A stretch of DNA of 61,316 nt from VAZQ01 sp035300505. Its GTDB lineage: Bacteria > Pseudomonadota > Alphaproteobacteria > Rhizobiales > Xanthobacteraceae. The first letter of the stretch is position 1. Each line of letters opens with the position of its first letter. Shown here in pieces: positions 15,667 through 24,661 of this stretch. The notes under the pieces are model-generated. The model made no database searches, was not told the DNA's origin, and worked only from the letters and a program-made list of their open reading frames with translations. A program made the translations under genes and the position numbers. The DNA lies in assembly GCA_035300505.1 (NCBI GenBank), contig DATGVJ010000005.1, positions 1 to 61,316 on the forward strand, written 5' to 3'.

Positions 15667-17679
15667 ATGGCAACAAACAACTCACTCGCGCGGCCTAACC
15701 GAAGGAAGAACTCCCTGCGTATCCAATTTGTCGCCTTGGCGGCGGCTGTTTTGGTTCCGGGCCTGCTGTTGGGCGGTTGGTTTGTGCTTACGTCGGCCCG
15801 TGCACAGGTGGGGCAGCTTGAGGTTCGCGCGGCGGATGAAGTGAGGGCCATCGCGGGAATGTTTGATCGCGAACTCACGAATGCGACCAATATTCTCACC
15901 GCGCTTTCGACTTCGCATTTCTTGCAGTCGGGCGACCTTAGGTCGTTTCACGATCAGGCATCGGAAGTCGCGCGGCGGCTCAACATTCGCGTCGTCCTGC
16001 GCGATGCGAACACGCGCCGCCAACTGCTCAATACAGGGACGCCGTGGGGCAGGCACTCCGCCGATTCCCTGACGTCGGGGCGCGCGCGACTTGAAGAAGA
16101 TCTGGCGAAAACCGGGCAGACCTCGATATCCAATGTATACTATGTCGAGTCCTTGAAACAATTTATCGCCGCTGTGGCGATGCCGGTTCGACGAGACGGC
16201 GCGCACGTCTACACGCTCGCGATCGGCATCCCGGTTTCAAACTACGCTCGCGCCCTCGAACTCCGCCCCCTCCCGGCGGGTTGGATCGCCTCGGTCATCG
16301 ATCTTGACGACAAGGTGGTAGCGCGATCATCCGCTCATGGCCATTTCGTCGGCAAGACGGAGGCGAGTGATGTCGGCTACGCCGAGGCGACCGATGCGGG
16401 CAACGGCCGTGCGCCCAATCGCCAGGGGAGCGGCGCCTTTCAGAGTTCGTACAAATCCGAGGTTGCGGGATGGCGAGTCATTATAACGATCCCGGACAAT
16501 ATCCTCGAAATGCCGGTCAGAGACGCGCTGACCAGATATGTTGCGACCGGGGCGGCCCTGTCGATTGCGGTATTGGGCCTTTCATTCTTTGCCGGCGGGC
16601 GCGTAGCGCAGTCGATGGGGACACTTGGCATTGAACGCCAGCCGACACGCGATGAGCTCCGTCTGCTATTTAATTCCTCTCTCAATGGTATCCTGGTTAT
16701 TGATGAAAACCGCATCATCGTGCTTGCCAGCCCCCGGCTGGAAAATATGTTTCGGTACGAACCCGGGAAATTGATCGGCGAGCCGGTCGACAAGATATTG
16801 TCGGGCCGGTTCGAGTTTGCCGTCGGGCGAGCTCTGCCGGATTCGCAAGGTGAAGGACCGGGAGTGGGGCGACGCCAAGATGGCGGTGAATTTCCAATTG
16901 AGATGGGTTACAGTCTGGTCAAGATCGATGGCCGTAACTTCATTAGAGCCGCCGTCATGGATATATCGGCGCGCAAGCTCGCCGAGGAACGGCTGGCCAG
17001 TGCTATTGCGGAGCGCGAGCAGATGCGCAGGCGGTTGATGCAGGCGCAGGAAGATGAGCGGTTGCGTCTGGCGCGAGACCTGCATGACCAGACAGGGCAA
17101 AGCCTTGCTGCCGCAATGTTGGATCTCAAGGCCATAGAGCCGCTGATCGTCGAGGGCGGCCGCGGACGCTTGAGGGCCATTCAGATGCAATTTCATAACA
17201 TCGGCCAGGCGTTGCACCGCGTGGCATGGGAGTTGCGGCCTGCCGCGATCGATGAACTGGGCCTTGCAAGTGCGCTTGCCAGTTATGTCGAGGAATGGAG
17301 CAGCAAGTTTGGGATCGAAGCCGATTTCCATTGCCGGGATACAAAGCTCGATGGAGCTCCTGTTGAAATCAGGACAACTCTCTACCGACTGGTGCAGGAG
17401 GGGTTGACAAATATCGTCAAGCACGCGCCGCAGGCTTCGTCAGTCAGTATCATTATTGACCGTTCGGATGATACATTGCGGCTGACGATCGAGGACGATG
17501 GTCCTGGTTTTGATCCTTTGGCACAGCGCACCGGCACCAGGGACGGAGGTCTTGGCATCGCGGGAATGCGAGAGCGGCTTGCGCTCCTCGGCGGTACGCT
17601 TGAGATTGAATCGACGATCGGCCGAGGCACGACCATCTATGCCCGTATTCCAATCGAGGCGGAAAGGTTGATTGCATGA
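15667..17679 (+). CDS. NarL-type sensor histidine kinase with periplasmic and PAS domains
   Basis: Membrane kinase, 670 residues from ATG 15667. TM1 at about 19-42, an extracytoplasmic Cache-like domain (about 43-290), TM2 at about 292-312, a PAS domain (ELRLLFNSSLNGILVIDENRI) and a HisKA_3 domain with phosphoacceptor H482 in ARDLHDQTGQ follow in order. The ATPase domain has EDDGPGFD and GGLGIAGMRERL. A GTG at 15604 overlaps the previous stop and is an alternative start, but it has no ribosome site. The ATGA overlap with the next gene makes the regulator its partner. The ligand is unknown. Confidence 0.9.
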   Translation: MATNNSLARPNRRKNSLRIQFVALAAAVLVPGLLLGGWFVLTSARAQVGQLEVRAADEVRAIAGMFDRELTNATNILTALSTSHFLQSGDLRSFHDQASEVARRLNIRVVLRDANTRRQLLNTGTPWGRHSADSLTSGRARLEEDLAKTGQTSISNVYYVESLKQFIAAVAMPVRRDGAHVYTLAIGIPVSNYARALELRPLPAGWIASVIDLDDKVVARSSAHGHFVGKTEASDVGYAEATDAGNGRAPNRQGSGAFQSSYKSEVAGWRVIITIPDNILEMPVRDALTRYVATGAALSIAVLGLSFFAGGRVAQSMGTLGIERQPTRDELRLLFNSSLNGILVIDENRIIVLASPRLENMFRYEPGKLIGEPVDKILSGRFEFAVGRALPDSQGEGPGVGRRQDGGEFPIEMGYSLVKIDGRNFIRAAVMDISARKLAEERLASAIAEREQMRRRLMQAQEDERLRLARDLHDQTGQSLAAAMLDLKAIEPLIVEGGRGRLRAIQMQFHNIGQALHRVAWELRPAAIDELGLASALASYVEEWSSKFGIEADFHCRDTKLDGAPVEIRTTLYRLVQEGLTNIVKHAPQASSVSIIIDRSDDTLRLTIEDDGPGFDPLAQRTGTRDGGLGIAGMRERLALLGGTLEIESTIGRGTTIYARIPIEAERLIA

Positions 17680-18323
17680 ATGTGCCGACCCGTATCACGC
17701 TTTGCGATGATCATCCGATCGTGCTGGCGGGGCTACGTAATCTCCTCACCGCTGAAAGCGACTTCGTGATTGTGGGTGAAGCCACCAATGGCATGGCAGC
17801 GTTGAAATTGATCCAGGAGGTTCATCCCGATGTTGCGATCCTCGATGATTCGATGCCGGAATTGAATGGGATCGCGGCAGCGCGCCAGTTGGCTACCGAT
17901 TGTCCGTCGGTGAAGATATTGATTCTCACCTTCCACGAGGATCGGGCCCATCTCAAACAGGCGCTTGGCGCCGGTGTGGCGGGCTATGCTCTTAAGCGCT
18001 CGGCCGCGGAGCATCTCGTCCATGCCATCCGCGCTGTCTTGGCCGGAGGGCTCTATGTGGACCCCGCCGTCGCCAGCCGCATGTTCGAGACAAGTACGGG
18101 GCAACGGACAACACTGCCCGAAGCCATGCCCCAGTTGACCGAGCGGGAAGTTGAGGCCCTCAAGCTTACTGCACAAGGTTTCACCAACAAGGAAGCCGGT
18201 CGCCAGCTCGGAATCGGAGAAAAGTCGGTTGAAACCTACAAGGCGCGCGGCATGGAAAAGCTGGCACTCAAGACGCGCGCCGAGTTGGTGCGCTATGCGG
18301 CCGGTCAGGGCTGGTTCGACTAA
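17676..18323 (+). CDS. LuxR/NarL-family response regulator
   Basis: The 215-residue regulator has a receiver domain (ITLCDDHPIVLAGLRNLL; phosphoacceptor D57 in AILDDSMPELNG; K in YALKRSAAEH) and a C-terminal LuxR helix-turn-helix (LTEREVEALKLTAQGFTNKEA ends the scaffold, then IGEKSVETYKARGMEKL as recognition helix). Its ATG overlaps the kinase TGA by four bases. It is the last gene of the 13170-18323 operon. Targets are unknown; the neighbouring dyad-rich gap before pckA is one possible site. Confidence 0.93.
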   Translation: MNVPTRITLCDDHPIVLAGLRNLLTAESDFVIVGEATNGMAALKLIQEVHPDVAILDDSMPELNGIAAARQLATDCPSVKILILTFHEDRAHLKQALGAGVAGYALKRSAAEHLVHAIRAVLAGGLYVDPAVASRMFETSTGQRTTLPEAMPQLTEREVEALKLTAQGFTNKEAGRQLGIGEKSVETYKARGMEKLALKTRAELVRYAAGQGWFD

Positions 18324-18722
18324 GGGCCCGTCAAGAAATAACCGCTACTGTTGATGCGGGTGTTCCAGGTGCACTGCAGCATGACGCTGGGGTATTTTGC
18401 GGTGCACCTAGCCTGCGGCTGCAGATGGTCTTGGCAGGGAGCGCGTTCCCAATTATAGGTCGCCCATCTTGGGGCGGCCGCCATCGTGGCGCCGCCCGCA
18501 CCTCAGGTGCGGTACCGAAGGGGAGCTTCTGGCGCCAGCTGGCGCCGGTGTTGTGAAATGTCGGTTCGGCTGTTTCTGGCAAATTTGATTGTGGAACCCG
18601 AATTCGAAAAAAACCGCAACAGAATCATAATATCGATGGCGTTCCTTTGATTTTGGGGTTCGTATCAAAGGGCACTTGCGGCGTTACGGACTTCAAGGAC
18701 AGAGACACGAGCGGAGGATTTT
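18324..18722. other. Dyad-rich intergenic region before pckA
   Basis: This 399-bp gap has no convincing gene. It holds a perfect 16-bp palindrome GGCGCCAGCTGGCGCC (18531-18546), an 8-bp-arm dyad CCGCACCT-C-AGGTGCGG (18496-18512), GGTGCAC/GTGCACC arms at about 18368-18410, and GGCGGCC-type dyads near 18472-18492. The last 130 bp become AT-richer and probably carry the pckA promoter; the pckA ribosome site GGAGG is at 18713-18717. An 83-codon frame on the minus strand looks like chance. Confidence 0.6.
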
Positions 18723-20336
18723 GTGAAGGAAACGGGTCTGAGAAACAGCGCCCACGGGGCAGACAAATTCGGCTTCAAGGATCTTGAATCGGTTCATTGG
18801 AACCTCGAGGCCCCCCAGCTTTATGAGCACTCGTTAGCCGGTCATGAGGCGACCATCGTTCGGGGCGGTCCAATTTGTGCCGAAACCGGTGTCCACACCG
18901 GCCGCAGCCCCAAGGACAAGCACACGGTCGTGGACGCCGCGACCGAGAATACTGTGTGGTGGGATGGCAATCGCAAACTCAGTGGGGCCAATTTTCAGCT
19001 CCTTTACGAAGATTTCATCGCCCACGCCCGCGGCAAGCAGCTGTTCGCCCAGGATATGTACGGCGGCGCCGACCCCAAATATCAAATCAAGACCCGCGTT
19101 TTTACAGAATTGGCGTGGCATTCGCTGTTCATCCGGCAATTGCTGATCCGGCCCGACCGGTCGGAACTTGCGAACTTCGTGCCGGAATTCACCATCGTCG
19201 ACCTGCCGAGCTTCAAGGCCGATCCGCAGCGCCACGGAACCCGATCCGACACGGTGGTTGCGATCGACTTCAGCCGGAAGATCATATTGATCGGGAATTC
19301 GTCCTATGCGGGCGAGATCAAGAAGTCTGTATTCACGGCGCTCAATTTCTACCTGCCGGCACAGGGCGTCATGCCGATGCACTGCTCGGCCAATGTGGGC
19401 AAGGCCGGCGACGTCGCCTTGTTCTTTGGCCTCTCCGGCACCGGTAAGACCACACTCTCGGCCGATCCCAACCGGGAACTCATTGGCGACGATGAGCATG
19501 GCTGGGGGCCGGACGGCGTGTTCAATTTCGAGGGCGGGTGTTACGCCAAATGCATCAAGCTTTCGCAAGAGGCTGAGCCGGAAATCTACGCGGCGACCAA
19601 TCGGTTCGGGGCCGTGCTTGAAAACGTCGTGTTCGATCCGCAGACGCGGATTTGCAACTTTGACGATCAAACCAAGACGGAGAACACGCGCTCGGCCTAT
19701 CCGCTCGACTTCATGCCCAATGCCTCCAAGACCGGCCGGGCCGGCCATGCGAAGAACATCGTCTTTCTCACTGCCGACGCTTTCGGCGTGATGCCGCCGA
19801 TCGCAAAACTCTCGCCGGCGCAGGCCATGTACCACTTCCTTTCCGGCTACACCGCAAAGGTTGCCGGCACCGAAAAGGGACTGGTCGGCGTGGAGCCGGA
19901 GTTCTCGACGTGTTTTGCGGCGCCATTCCTGCCGCGCCCGCCGGGAGAATATGGCAACCTGCTGCGCGACTATATCCACAAGCACAAAGCCGACGTTTGG
20001 CTGGTCAATTCCGGCTGGACGGGTGGCATTTATGGTACCGGCCGGCGCATGCCGATCAAGGTGACGCGCGCGCTGGTGACCGGCGCGCTCGATGGATCGT
20101 TGCGCAACGCCAGCTTCCGCACCGACCCCTATTTCGGTTTCGCGGTGCCGACCTCCGTGCCTGGCATCGAGCCGCACCTGCTCTATCCAGTGAAAACCTG
20201 GGCCGACAAGGCAACGTTCGATGCGACCGCCCGCAAGCTCGTGCGCATGTTCCAGCAGAACTTCGTAAAATACGAGAAGCAGGTCGACGCCGAAGTGCTC
20301 GCTGCGGCACCGGAAGTGCGCATCGCGGCAGAGTAG
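18723..20336 (+). CDS. pckA: Phosphoenolpyruvate carboxykinase (ATP)
   Basis: The 537-residue cytoplasmic enzyme decarboxylates and phosphorylates oxaloacetate to PEP, the entry step of gluconeogenesis. Visible motifs are the oxaloacetate-binding CAETGVHTGRSPKDK region, the metal/substrate region MHCSANVGKAGDVALFFGLSG with the P-loop GLSGTGKTT (226-234), GDDEHGW, NFEGGCYAKCI and the adenine-site TGGIYGTGRRM. The GTG start has GGAGG upstream. A strong terminator follows. In Agrobacterium pckA adjoins chvI and is activated by ChvI; here a four-gene operon lies between them. Confidence 0.97.
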   Translation: MKETGLRNSAHGADKFGFKDLESVHWNLEAPQLYEHSLAGHEATIVRGGPICAETGVHTGRSPKDKHTVVDAATENTVWWDGNRKLSGANFQLLYEDFIAHARGKQLFAQDMYGGADPKYQIKTRVFTELAWHSLFIRQLLIRPDRSELANFVPEFTIVDLPSFKADPQRHGTRSDTVVAIDFSRKIILIGNSSYAGEIKKSVFTALNFYLPAQGVMPMHCSANVGKAGDVALFFGLSGTGKTTLSADPNRELIGDDEHGWGPDGVFNFEGGCYAKCIKLSQEAEPEIYAATNRFGAVLENVVFDPQTRICNFDDQTKTENTRSAYPLDFMPNASKTGRAGHAKNIVFLTADAFGVMPPIAKLSPAQAMYHFLSGYTAKVAGTEKGLVGVEPEFSTCFAAPFLPRPPGEYGNLLRDYIHKHKADVWLVNSGWTGGIYGTGRRMPIKVTRALVTGALDGSLRNASFRTDPYFGFAVPTSVPGIEPHLLYPVKTWADKATFDATARKLVRMFQQNFVKYEKQVDAEVLAAAPEVRIAAE

Positions 20337-20361
20337 CGCTAGCTGACGTGTCGAGGATTGA

Positions 20362-20387
20362 GGGCGGCGTTTGCGCCGCCCTTTTTT
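20362..20387 (+). terminator. Rho-independent terminator of pckA
   Basis: A perfect 8-bp stem GGGCGGCG/CGCCGCCC with a TTTG loop (20362-20381) is followed by six T residues, 26 bp after the pckA stop. The frame of the next gene could extend through it, which argues for the start at 20403. Confidence 0.93.
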
Positions 20388-20402
20388 GCTGGAGCGTGTT
20401 CC

Positions 20403-21491
20403 ATGCTGGTATTGGTGGTCGGGGCAGGTGTGGTTGGGCTGGCATGCGCGCGCGCAGCAGCCCTCAAGGGCCATGAGGTCATTGTTGCGGAGGCCCTCGA
20501 CGTCATTGGCAGTGTCACCTCCTCGCGCAACAGCGAGGTGATCCACGCCGGCCTCTACTATCCGACCGGGTCGTTGCGCGCCCGCCACTGCACGCGGTCG
20601 CGGCGCATGCTTTACGACTATTGTGCATCGCATGGTGTGCCCCACCGCAAATGCGGCAAGCTGGTGGTGGCGACCAAAGAAAGCGAAATCGCGCGGCTCG
20701 AGGCGGTCCACAAGCAGGCGGTCATCAATGGCTGCGAAGGAGTGGAATTGATCGATCAGGCGGAAGCCAGGATAATCGAACCGGACGTCTTCTGCCTCAC
20801 TGCCATGCGTTCGCCCGAGACCGGCATCATCGACAGCCATTCCTATATGCGGGCGATGCGGGGCGACCTCGAAGACCGGGGCGGGATGGTGGCGCTCAAC
20901 ACAAGAGTCGAGCGCATCGTGCATTCCAAAGGGCGCTTCGAGGTGCATTTCGGCGGCGATGAGCCGATCTCCGTCGATGCCGTTATCAATGCGGCGGGGC
21001 TCGGCGCCCAGAAGCTGGCCAGCGTAACGGAGGGCTATCCGACAGCGCGCGTGCCGCGGCTCGTGCTCGCCAAGGGGAACTATTTCAGCTACGCGGGAAG
21101 GCCGGTTTTTACGCGTCTCGTCTATCCGGTTCCGGTACCAGGCGGGCTCGGCGTCCATGTCGTGCTCGACCTTGCGGGGCGCATGCGGTTTGGTCCGGAC
21201 GTGGAATGGATCGACCAGGAAAACTATGACGTGGCGGCCACGCGTGCGTCCGATTTCTACGCGCGTATCCGCGACTATTGGCCGGCTCTGCCGGACAATT
21301 CGCTGGTGCCCGATTATGCCGGTATAAGGCCCAAATTGACCGGACCCGGAGAGCCGGCTGCGGATTTCATGATCGACGCGCCGAGGGATCATGGCGTGGC
21401 GCGCCTCGTGCAATTGTTCGGAATTGAATCGCCGGGCCTTACCGCCTCGCTCTCGCTCGGCGAGACGGTGGCGTCCTATCTCGAAAGCTGA
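20403..21491 (+). CDS. FAD-dependent oxidoreductase (L-2-hydroxyglutarate-oxidase-like, DAO family)
   Basis: The 362-residue protein opens with the dinucleotide site LVVGAGVVGLACARAAA (GAGVVG at 7-12) and has the DAO-family pattern SSRNSEVIHAGLYYP, the SPETGIIDSHSYMRAM region and a C-terminal PDYAGIRPKL. This is the LhgO/GlpD-like group that oxidises 2-hydroxy acids such as L-2-hydroxyglutarate; the exact substrate is inferred. The start ATG has a GGAG site and follows the pckA terminator. The last 16 bases overlap the convergent DUF2865 gene. Confidence 0.88.
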   Translation: MLVLVVGAGVVGLACARAAALKGHEVIVAEALDVIGSVTSSRNSEVIHAGLYYPTGSLRARHCTRSRRMLYDYCASHGVPHRKCGKLVVATKESEIARLEAVHKQAVINGCEGVELIDQAEARIIEPDVFCLTAMRSPETGIIDSHSYMRAMRGDLEDRGGMVALNTRVERIVHSKGRFEVHFGGDEPISVDAVINAAGLGAQKLASVTEGYPTARVPRLVLAKGNYFSYAGRPVFTRLVYPVPVPGGLGVHVVLDLAGRMRFGPDVEWIDQENYDVAATRASDFYARIRDYWPALPDNSLVPDYAGIRPKLTGPGEPAADFMIDAPRDHGVARLVQLFGIESPGLTASLSLGETVASYLES

Positions 21492-22243
21492 ACGCGCTTG
21501 CTGGCGGCTGCGGGTTCCTGACGTGGCATTGCCTCGATTGCCGGACGTGGTGTTGCCTCGCTTGGCGTGATCCTCGCTGCTGCAAGGTGCTGGCGAAGTT
21601 CGGCAGACAATCCGCTGTAGGAACCGATCGGCGTGAACCTGGCACTTTGCTGGCGCCCGCCATTACCATTATAGGCGACGAAGCCATCATTGGTGGCGAC
21701 GATGTCGCCCGCGCGCAGTGTCGGATCGTCATTTGCGGACGCCGTCACGAGACCGAAGGAATCTTTGCCGTTGCACGTGCAATTCGCGACGATCCGGTCA
21801 CGAAACGCGAAGGCGTTTGGGAGGTCGCTATAGCGCGCGCCGTCAGAAGCGGTGGCGTGGGAGATCGTGCCGCCCGAAAAGGTTTTTGTGCGCGTGGAGG
21901 GGCAAACGGCACCACAGACCTGGGGGGCGTTTGCGCCACTTGACCGTTGGATTGGAAAGAAGCGTCCGTCGCACAGGCGCACGCAATAGGCGACCGATGA
22001 TCCCTCAAATCGCGGAGCCGCATCCGGGCGGGTTTCCTGGCCATTCGGGTCGCCATAGGAACTTGCTCCGGGAGGCAGGCCCGGACGTCGCGGCGCACCA
22101 AACAGGAAATCGAAAATTCCCTGTGCGGAGGCCGGTGCGGCCGGCAAGGCGACGCCAAACGCGACCAAACCGGCGAGAGCGATGATTTTGGGGGAACGGA
22201 GACAAGCCCCGTAAAACGGGGTCGTTCGGACATGAGAATTCAC
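21476..22243 (-). CDS. Exported cysteine-rich DUF2865 protein
   Basis: The protein has a signal peptide (IIALAGLVAFGVALPAAPASAQ) and then the DUF2865 core: VAYCVRLCDGRFFPIQ, QVCGAVCPSTRTKTFSGG and IVANCTCNGKD, six cysteines that could form disulphides in the periplasm. Function is unknown; the family is common in Hyphomicrobiales. GTG at 22243 is preferred because a GGAG site lies nine bases upstream; an ATG at 22273 has none. The 3' end overlaps the convergent oxidoreductase gene by 16 bases. Upstream, 22244-22489 is non-coding, with an AT-rich block at 22410-22450. Confidence 0.82.
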   Translation of the reverse strand: MNSHVRTTPFYGACLRSPKIIALAGLVAFGVALPAAPASAQGIFDFLFGAPRRPGLPPGASSYGDPNGQETRPDAAPRFEGSSVAYCVRLCDGRFFPIQRSSGANAPQVCGAVCPSTRTKTFSGGTISHATASDGARYSDLPNAFAFRDRIVANCTCNGKDSFGLVTASANDDPTLRAGDIVATNDGFVAYNGNGGRQQSARFTPIGSYSGLSAELRQHLAAARITPSEATPRPAIEAMPRQEPAAASKRVQLSR

Positions 22244-22489
22244 TATACGCAACTCCAACAGACGCAACAACACACACTGCTTCGTGCGTCCCGGTAAGGC
22301 TACGCACGATTGCTCAACTTAGCACGTATTGGGGCAACCCCGACCAGAACCCCAGAGTTGCAATACTACGGGTCGAAAGTAAACGACCGATGATCGCGGC
22401 GCGTCCCAATATTTTATTTTTACATAAAAATTGAAATTAACACGATGTGAAATGTTTTAGGGTGGTTAACGGGGGGCGTTCCGATATCG

Positions 22490-23536
22490 TTAACGTTGCC
22501 GTTCCTGGACATCCTTGACCTTGATCGCGTCCCTGACCTTCTCGATCACGGCCGGGGAGGGGCTGGCGATGCGTCCCGCGATCTCCTGCAATTCCTCGCC
22601 GGCCATCGGGTTCAAATACATATTCGCCTTGGCGGCGGATTCGATGAATTGCGGATCGCGCATCGTGTCGTCGAAGGCCTTGCGCAGCGCCCGCACACGG
22701 TCGGCTGGAACGCCTGGCGCGGTGAGGATGGGGCGGCCGACCGCGATGTCGCCGGAAAGGATATCGAGAATCTCACGCTGTTCGTCGGTTTGGCCAAGTT
22801 CACGCCAAAGCGGAACATCCGGCAGATCGACTTCCCGGCGCGGGCCGATCTGGAACAGAATGTTGACGAGGCGTTCATTGAGCCATCTGGAACTGTTCGC
22901 CTTCAGGGAGGCCCAGGAATCGCTGCCACGGCCGTCGACTTCCCGGCGTTCGACCGCAAGATTGATGTCGCCGCCGCCCGGATAGCCGGACACGATACGA
23001 AACTTCGTGCCGAGCAGATTGTTGGACACCTGCGGATAGAGCACTGAGGGTGAACTTGCGCCGGTGGAACCGATGGCGAGGGGTTTGTGTCTGGCGTCCT
23101 CGATCGAGCGAACGCCGGTCTGCGCCCAGACGAACAGGATGTTGTTCACCACCACCATGTTGCCGATCCAATTGAACCGGCGCGCGTCGAACTGGATGCC
23201 GGCCGCCCCAAGCGCCTGGTCGACGGGTGTCGATTGGCTCAACATGGCGATGGCGGTGCCATCGCGCGGCGCGACATTGAAAAGCCAATTGGCGGCGCCG
23301 CGGCTGCCGGCACCCGGCATGTTCTGGGCGATGACGTTCGGGTTTCCCGGAAGGTTCTTGCCGATGAACCGGGCAAGCAGGCGCGCATAGGTGTCATAGC
23401 CGCCGCCGGTGCCGTAGCCGATGACGAGATTGATGCGTTTGCCACGATAGAAATCGGCGACGTCGTCGGCCCGAGCGCCGGTGCCGAGGAGCAGCGTTGC
23501 GGTGATGGCTGCGGCGGTCGTGCGAAGAATGTTCAT
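22490..23536 (-). CDS. TctC-like tripartite tricarboxylate transporter binding protein
   Basis: The 348-residue protein has a signal peptide (MNILRTTAAAITATLLLGTGARA) followed by DFYRGKRINLVIGYGTGGGYDTYARLLARF and NVIAQNMPGAGSRGAAN, the diverged TctC/Bug pattern of proteins that begin FYKGK. The ATG at 23536 follows AAGG; the frame upstream lies inside the cyclodeaminase gene and is not coding. It starts 10 bp after the ornithine-cyclodeaminase-like gene, so the two probably form an operon. No permease genes accompany it. The ligand is unknown. Confidence 0.85.
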   Translation of the reverse strand: MNILRTTAAAITATLLLGTGARADDVADFYRGKRINLVIGYGTGGGYDTYARLLARFIGKNLPGNPNVIAQNMPGAGSRGAANWLFNVAPRDGTAIAMLSQSTPVDQALGAAGIQFDARRFNWIGNMVVVNNILFVWAQTGVRSIEDARHKPLAIGSTGASSPSVLYPQVSNNLLGTKFRIVSGYPGGGDINLAVERREVDGRGSDSWASLKANSSRWLNERLVNILFQIGPRREVDLPDVPLWRELGQTDEQREILDILSGDIAVGRPILTAPGVPADRVRALRKAFDDTMRDPQFIESAAKANMYLNPMAGEELQEIAGRIASPSPAVIEKVRDAIKVKDVQERQR

Positions 23537-23546
23537 CGTTGGTACC

Positions 23547-24659
23547 TTAAGGCGAAGGCCGAAACCCCGCCTCATAATAGGCGGAAAGGTCGCTGCCCAG
23601 CCATTCTGTCGGGATTGTCTTGTTGTTGGCCTGCTGGCTTGCCTTCTTGTAGAGGATGCCGCCGGCGGCGGCGAATTGAATCGCCAGGCCGGAATTGTTC
23701 TTGAAATAGATGATGCCCTTGGTCGTTTCGCTGCGGTCCGGCTGCCTGACCTCGGCTTTGCCGTTGAGCAGGGCGCCAAGTTCGTGAATCTGGTCCTCGC
23801 GGATCACGCCATTGCGCAAAGGCTCTAAGAGCTCGGTCTGGTCGTTGTCAATCACGCTCTCCCAGTCATTGACGATGACTGAATTGGCGCGCTCATACGT
23901 CGCCAAGTCCACTTCGGACCGCTTGTTGGTGACGTCGGAATTGGCGATCGAAACGACCAGTTGACCATCCTCGAGCCAGTTGCCGTCGAATACCGGCTTC
24001 ATCGCCGTCGTGGCGCAGCACACGATATCGGCGCCCGCAACCACGGATCGCGCATCATCGGCGGCGACTATTTTCATGCCGTCGCGCGCCAAGTCGCGCA
24101 TCATGTCGCGTACGAAGGCCGCGCGATGCTCCGCGCTCGGGCTATAGACATTGACGTGGCGGATCGGCCGCACACAGGCGATGGCCTCAAGCGCGGCGCG
24201 CGCCTGTTTGCCGGTTCCGAAAAGTCCGAGAGTCGAAGCGTTCTTGCGGGCAATCTGGTCGACAGCGAGACCGGTCGTTGCGCCGACGCGGATTCCAGAG
24301 AGCTGGAATTCATGCATGAGGGCGAGCGGCTCCGCCGTCTCGATGCTGTAGAGGATGACGATGCCCCAATTGAAGGCTTTGGGATTTTCATAGAGCCGCC
24401 GGTCGACCTTGGCGCTCGGCGGTTTGATCACCTGCGAACCCGCTCGTACGCAGGCGATGCCATAGGAGGGGACGGCTCCGACATGGACATTGGCCATGTA
24501 CTTGCGTTCCGGGTCGGGGTGCTGCGCCAGATAGCGCATGCGCGGCCGATTGACCGCGACGCCATTGGCGAAATCGCGAAAGGCCGTGCGCATCGCCTCG
24601 ATGCACTCCTGCATGGAAAGGAGCCGCTTGACGTCGTCGTCCGTGATGATGATGGTCAC
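23547..24659 (-). CDS. Ornithine cyclodeaminase / mu-crystallin family protein
   Basis: The 370-residue cytoplasmic protein has the family's N-terminal TDDDVKRLLSMQECIEAMRTAF, the RVGATTGLAVDQIARKNASTLGLFGTGKQAR segment with the NAD(P) site (GTGKQA), and DIVCCATTAMKPVFDGNWL. Members include ornithine cyclodeaminase, alanine dehydrogenase, ketimine reductase and tauropine-type enzymes; which reaction applies here is not clear. GTG at 24659 begins directly after the polA stop (TGA then two bases), using GGGAAGAGG inside the polA 3' end as ribosome site. It is coupled to the TctC protein downstream. Confidence 0.85.
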   Translation of the reverse strand: MTIIITDDDVKRLLSMQECIEAMRTAFRDFANGVAVNRPRMRYLAQHPDPERKYMANVHVGAVPSYGIACVRAGSQVIKPPSAKVDRRLYENPKAFNWGIVILYSIETAEPLALMHEFQLSGIRVGATTGLAVDQIARKNASTLGLFGTGKQARAALEAIACVRPIRHVNVYSPSAEHRAAFVRDMMRDLARDGMKIVAADDARSVVAGADIVCCATTAMKPVFDGNWLEDGQLVVSIANSDVTNKRSEVDLATYERANSVIVNDWESVIDNDQTELLEPLRNGVIREDQIHELGALLNGKAEVRQPDRSETTKGIIYFKNNSGLAIQFAAAGGILYKKASQQANNKTIPTEWLGSDLSAYYEAGFRPSP

Positions 24660-24661
24660 CG

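Noticed and set aside
18331..18582. 83-codon minus-strand frame in the gap before pckA
   Set aside because: No ribosome site, no recognisable family, and the frame follows the palindromes in this region; treated as chance.
18834..21413. 859-codon open frame on the minus strand across pckA and the FAD oxidoreductase
   Set aside because: It is antisense to two strongly supported genes, crosses the pckA terminator, shows Arg/His/Gly-rich composition typical of GC-rich antisense frames and contains no domain motif.
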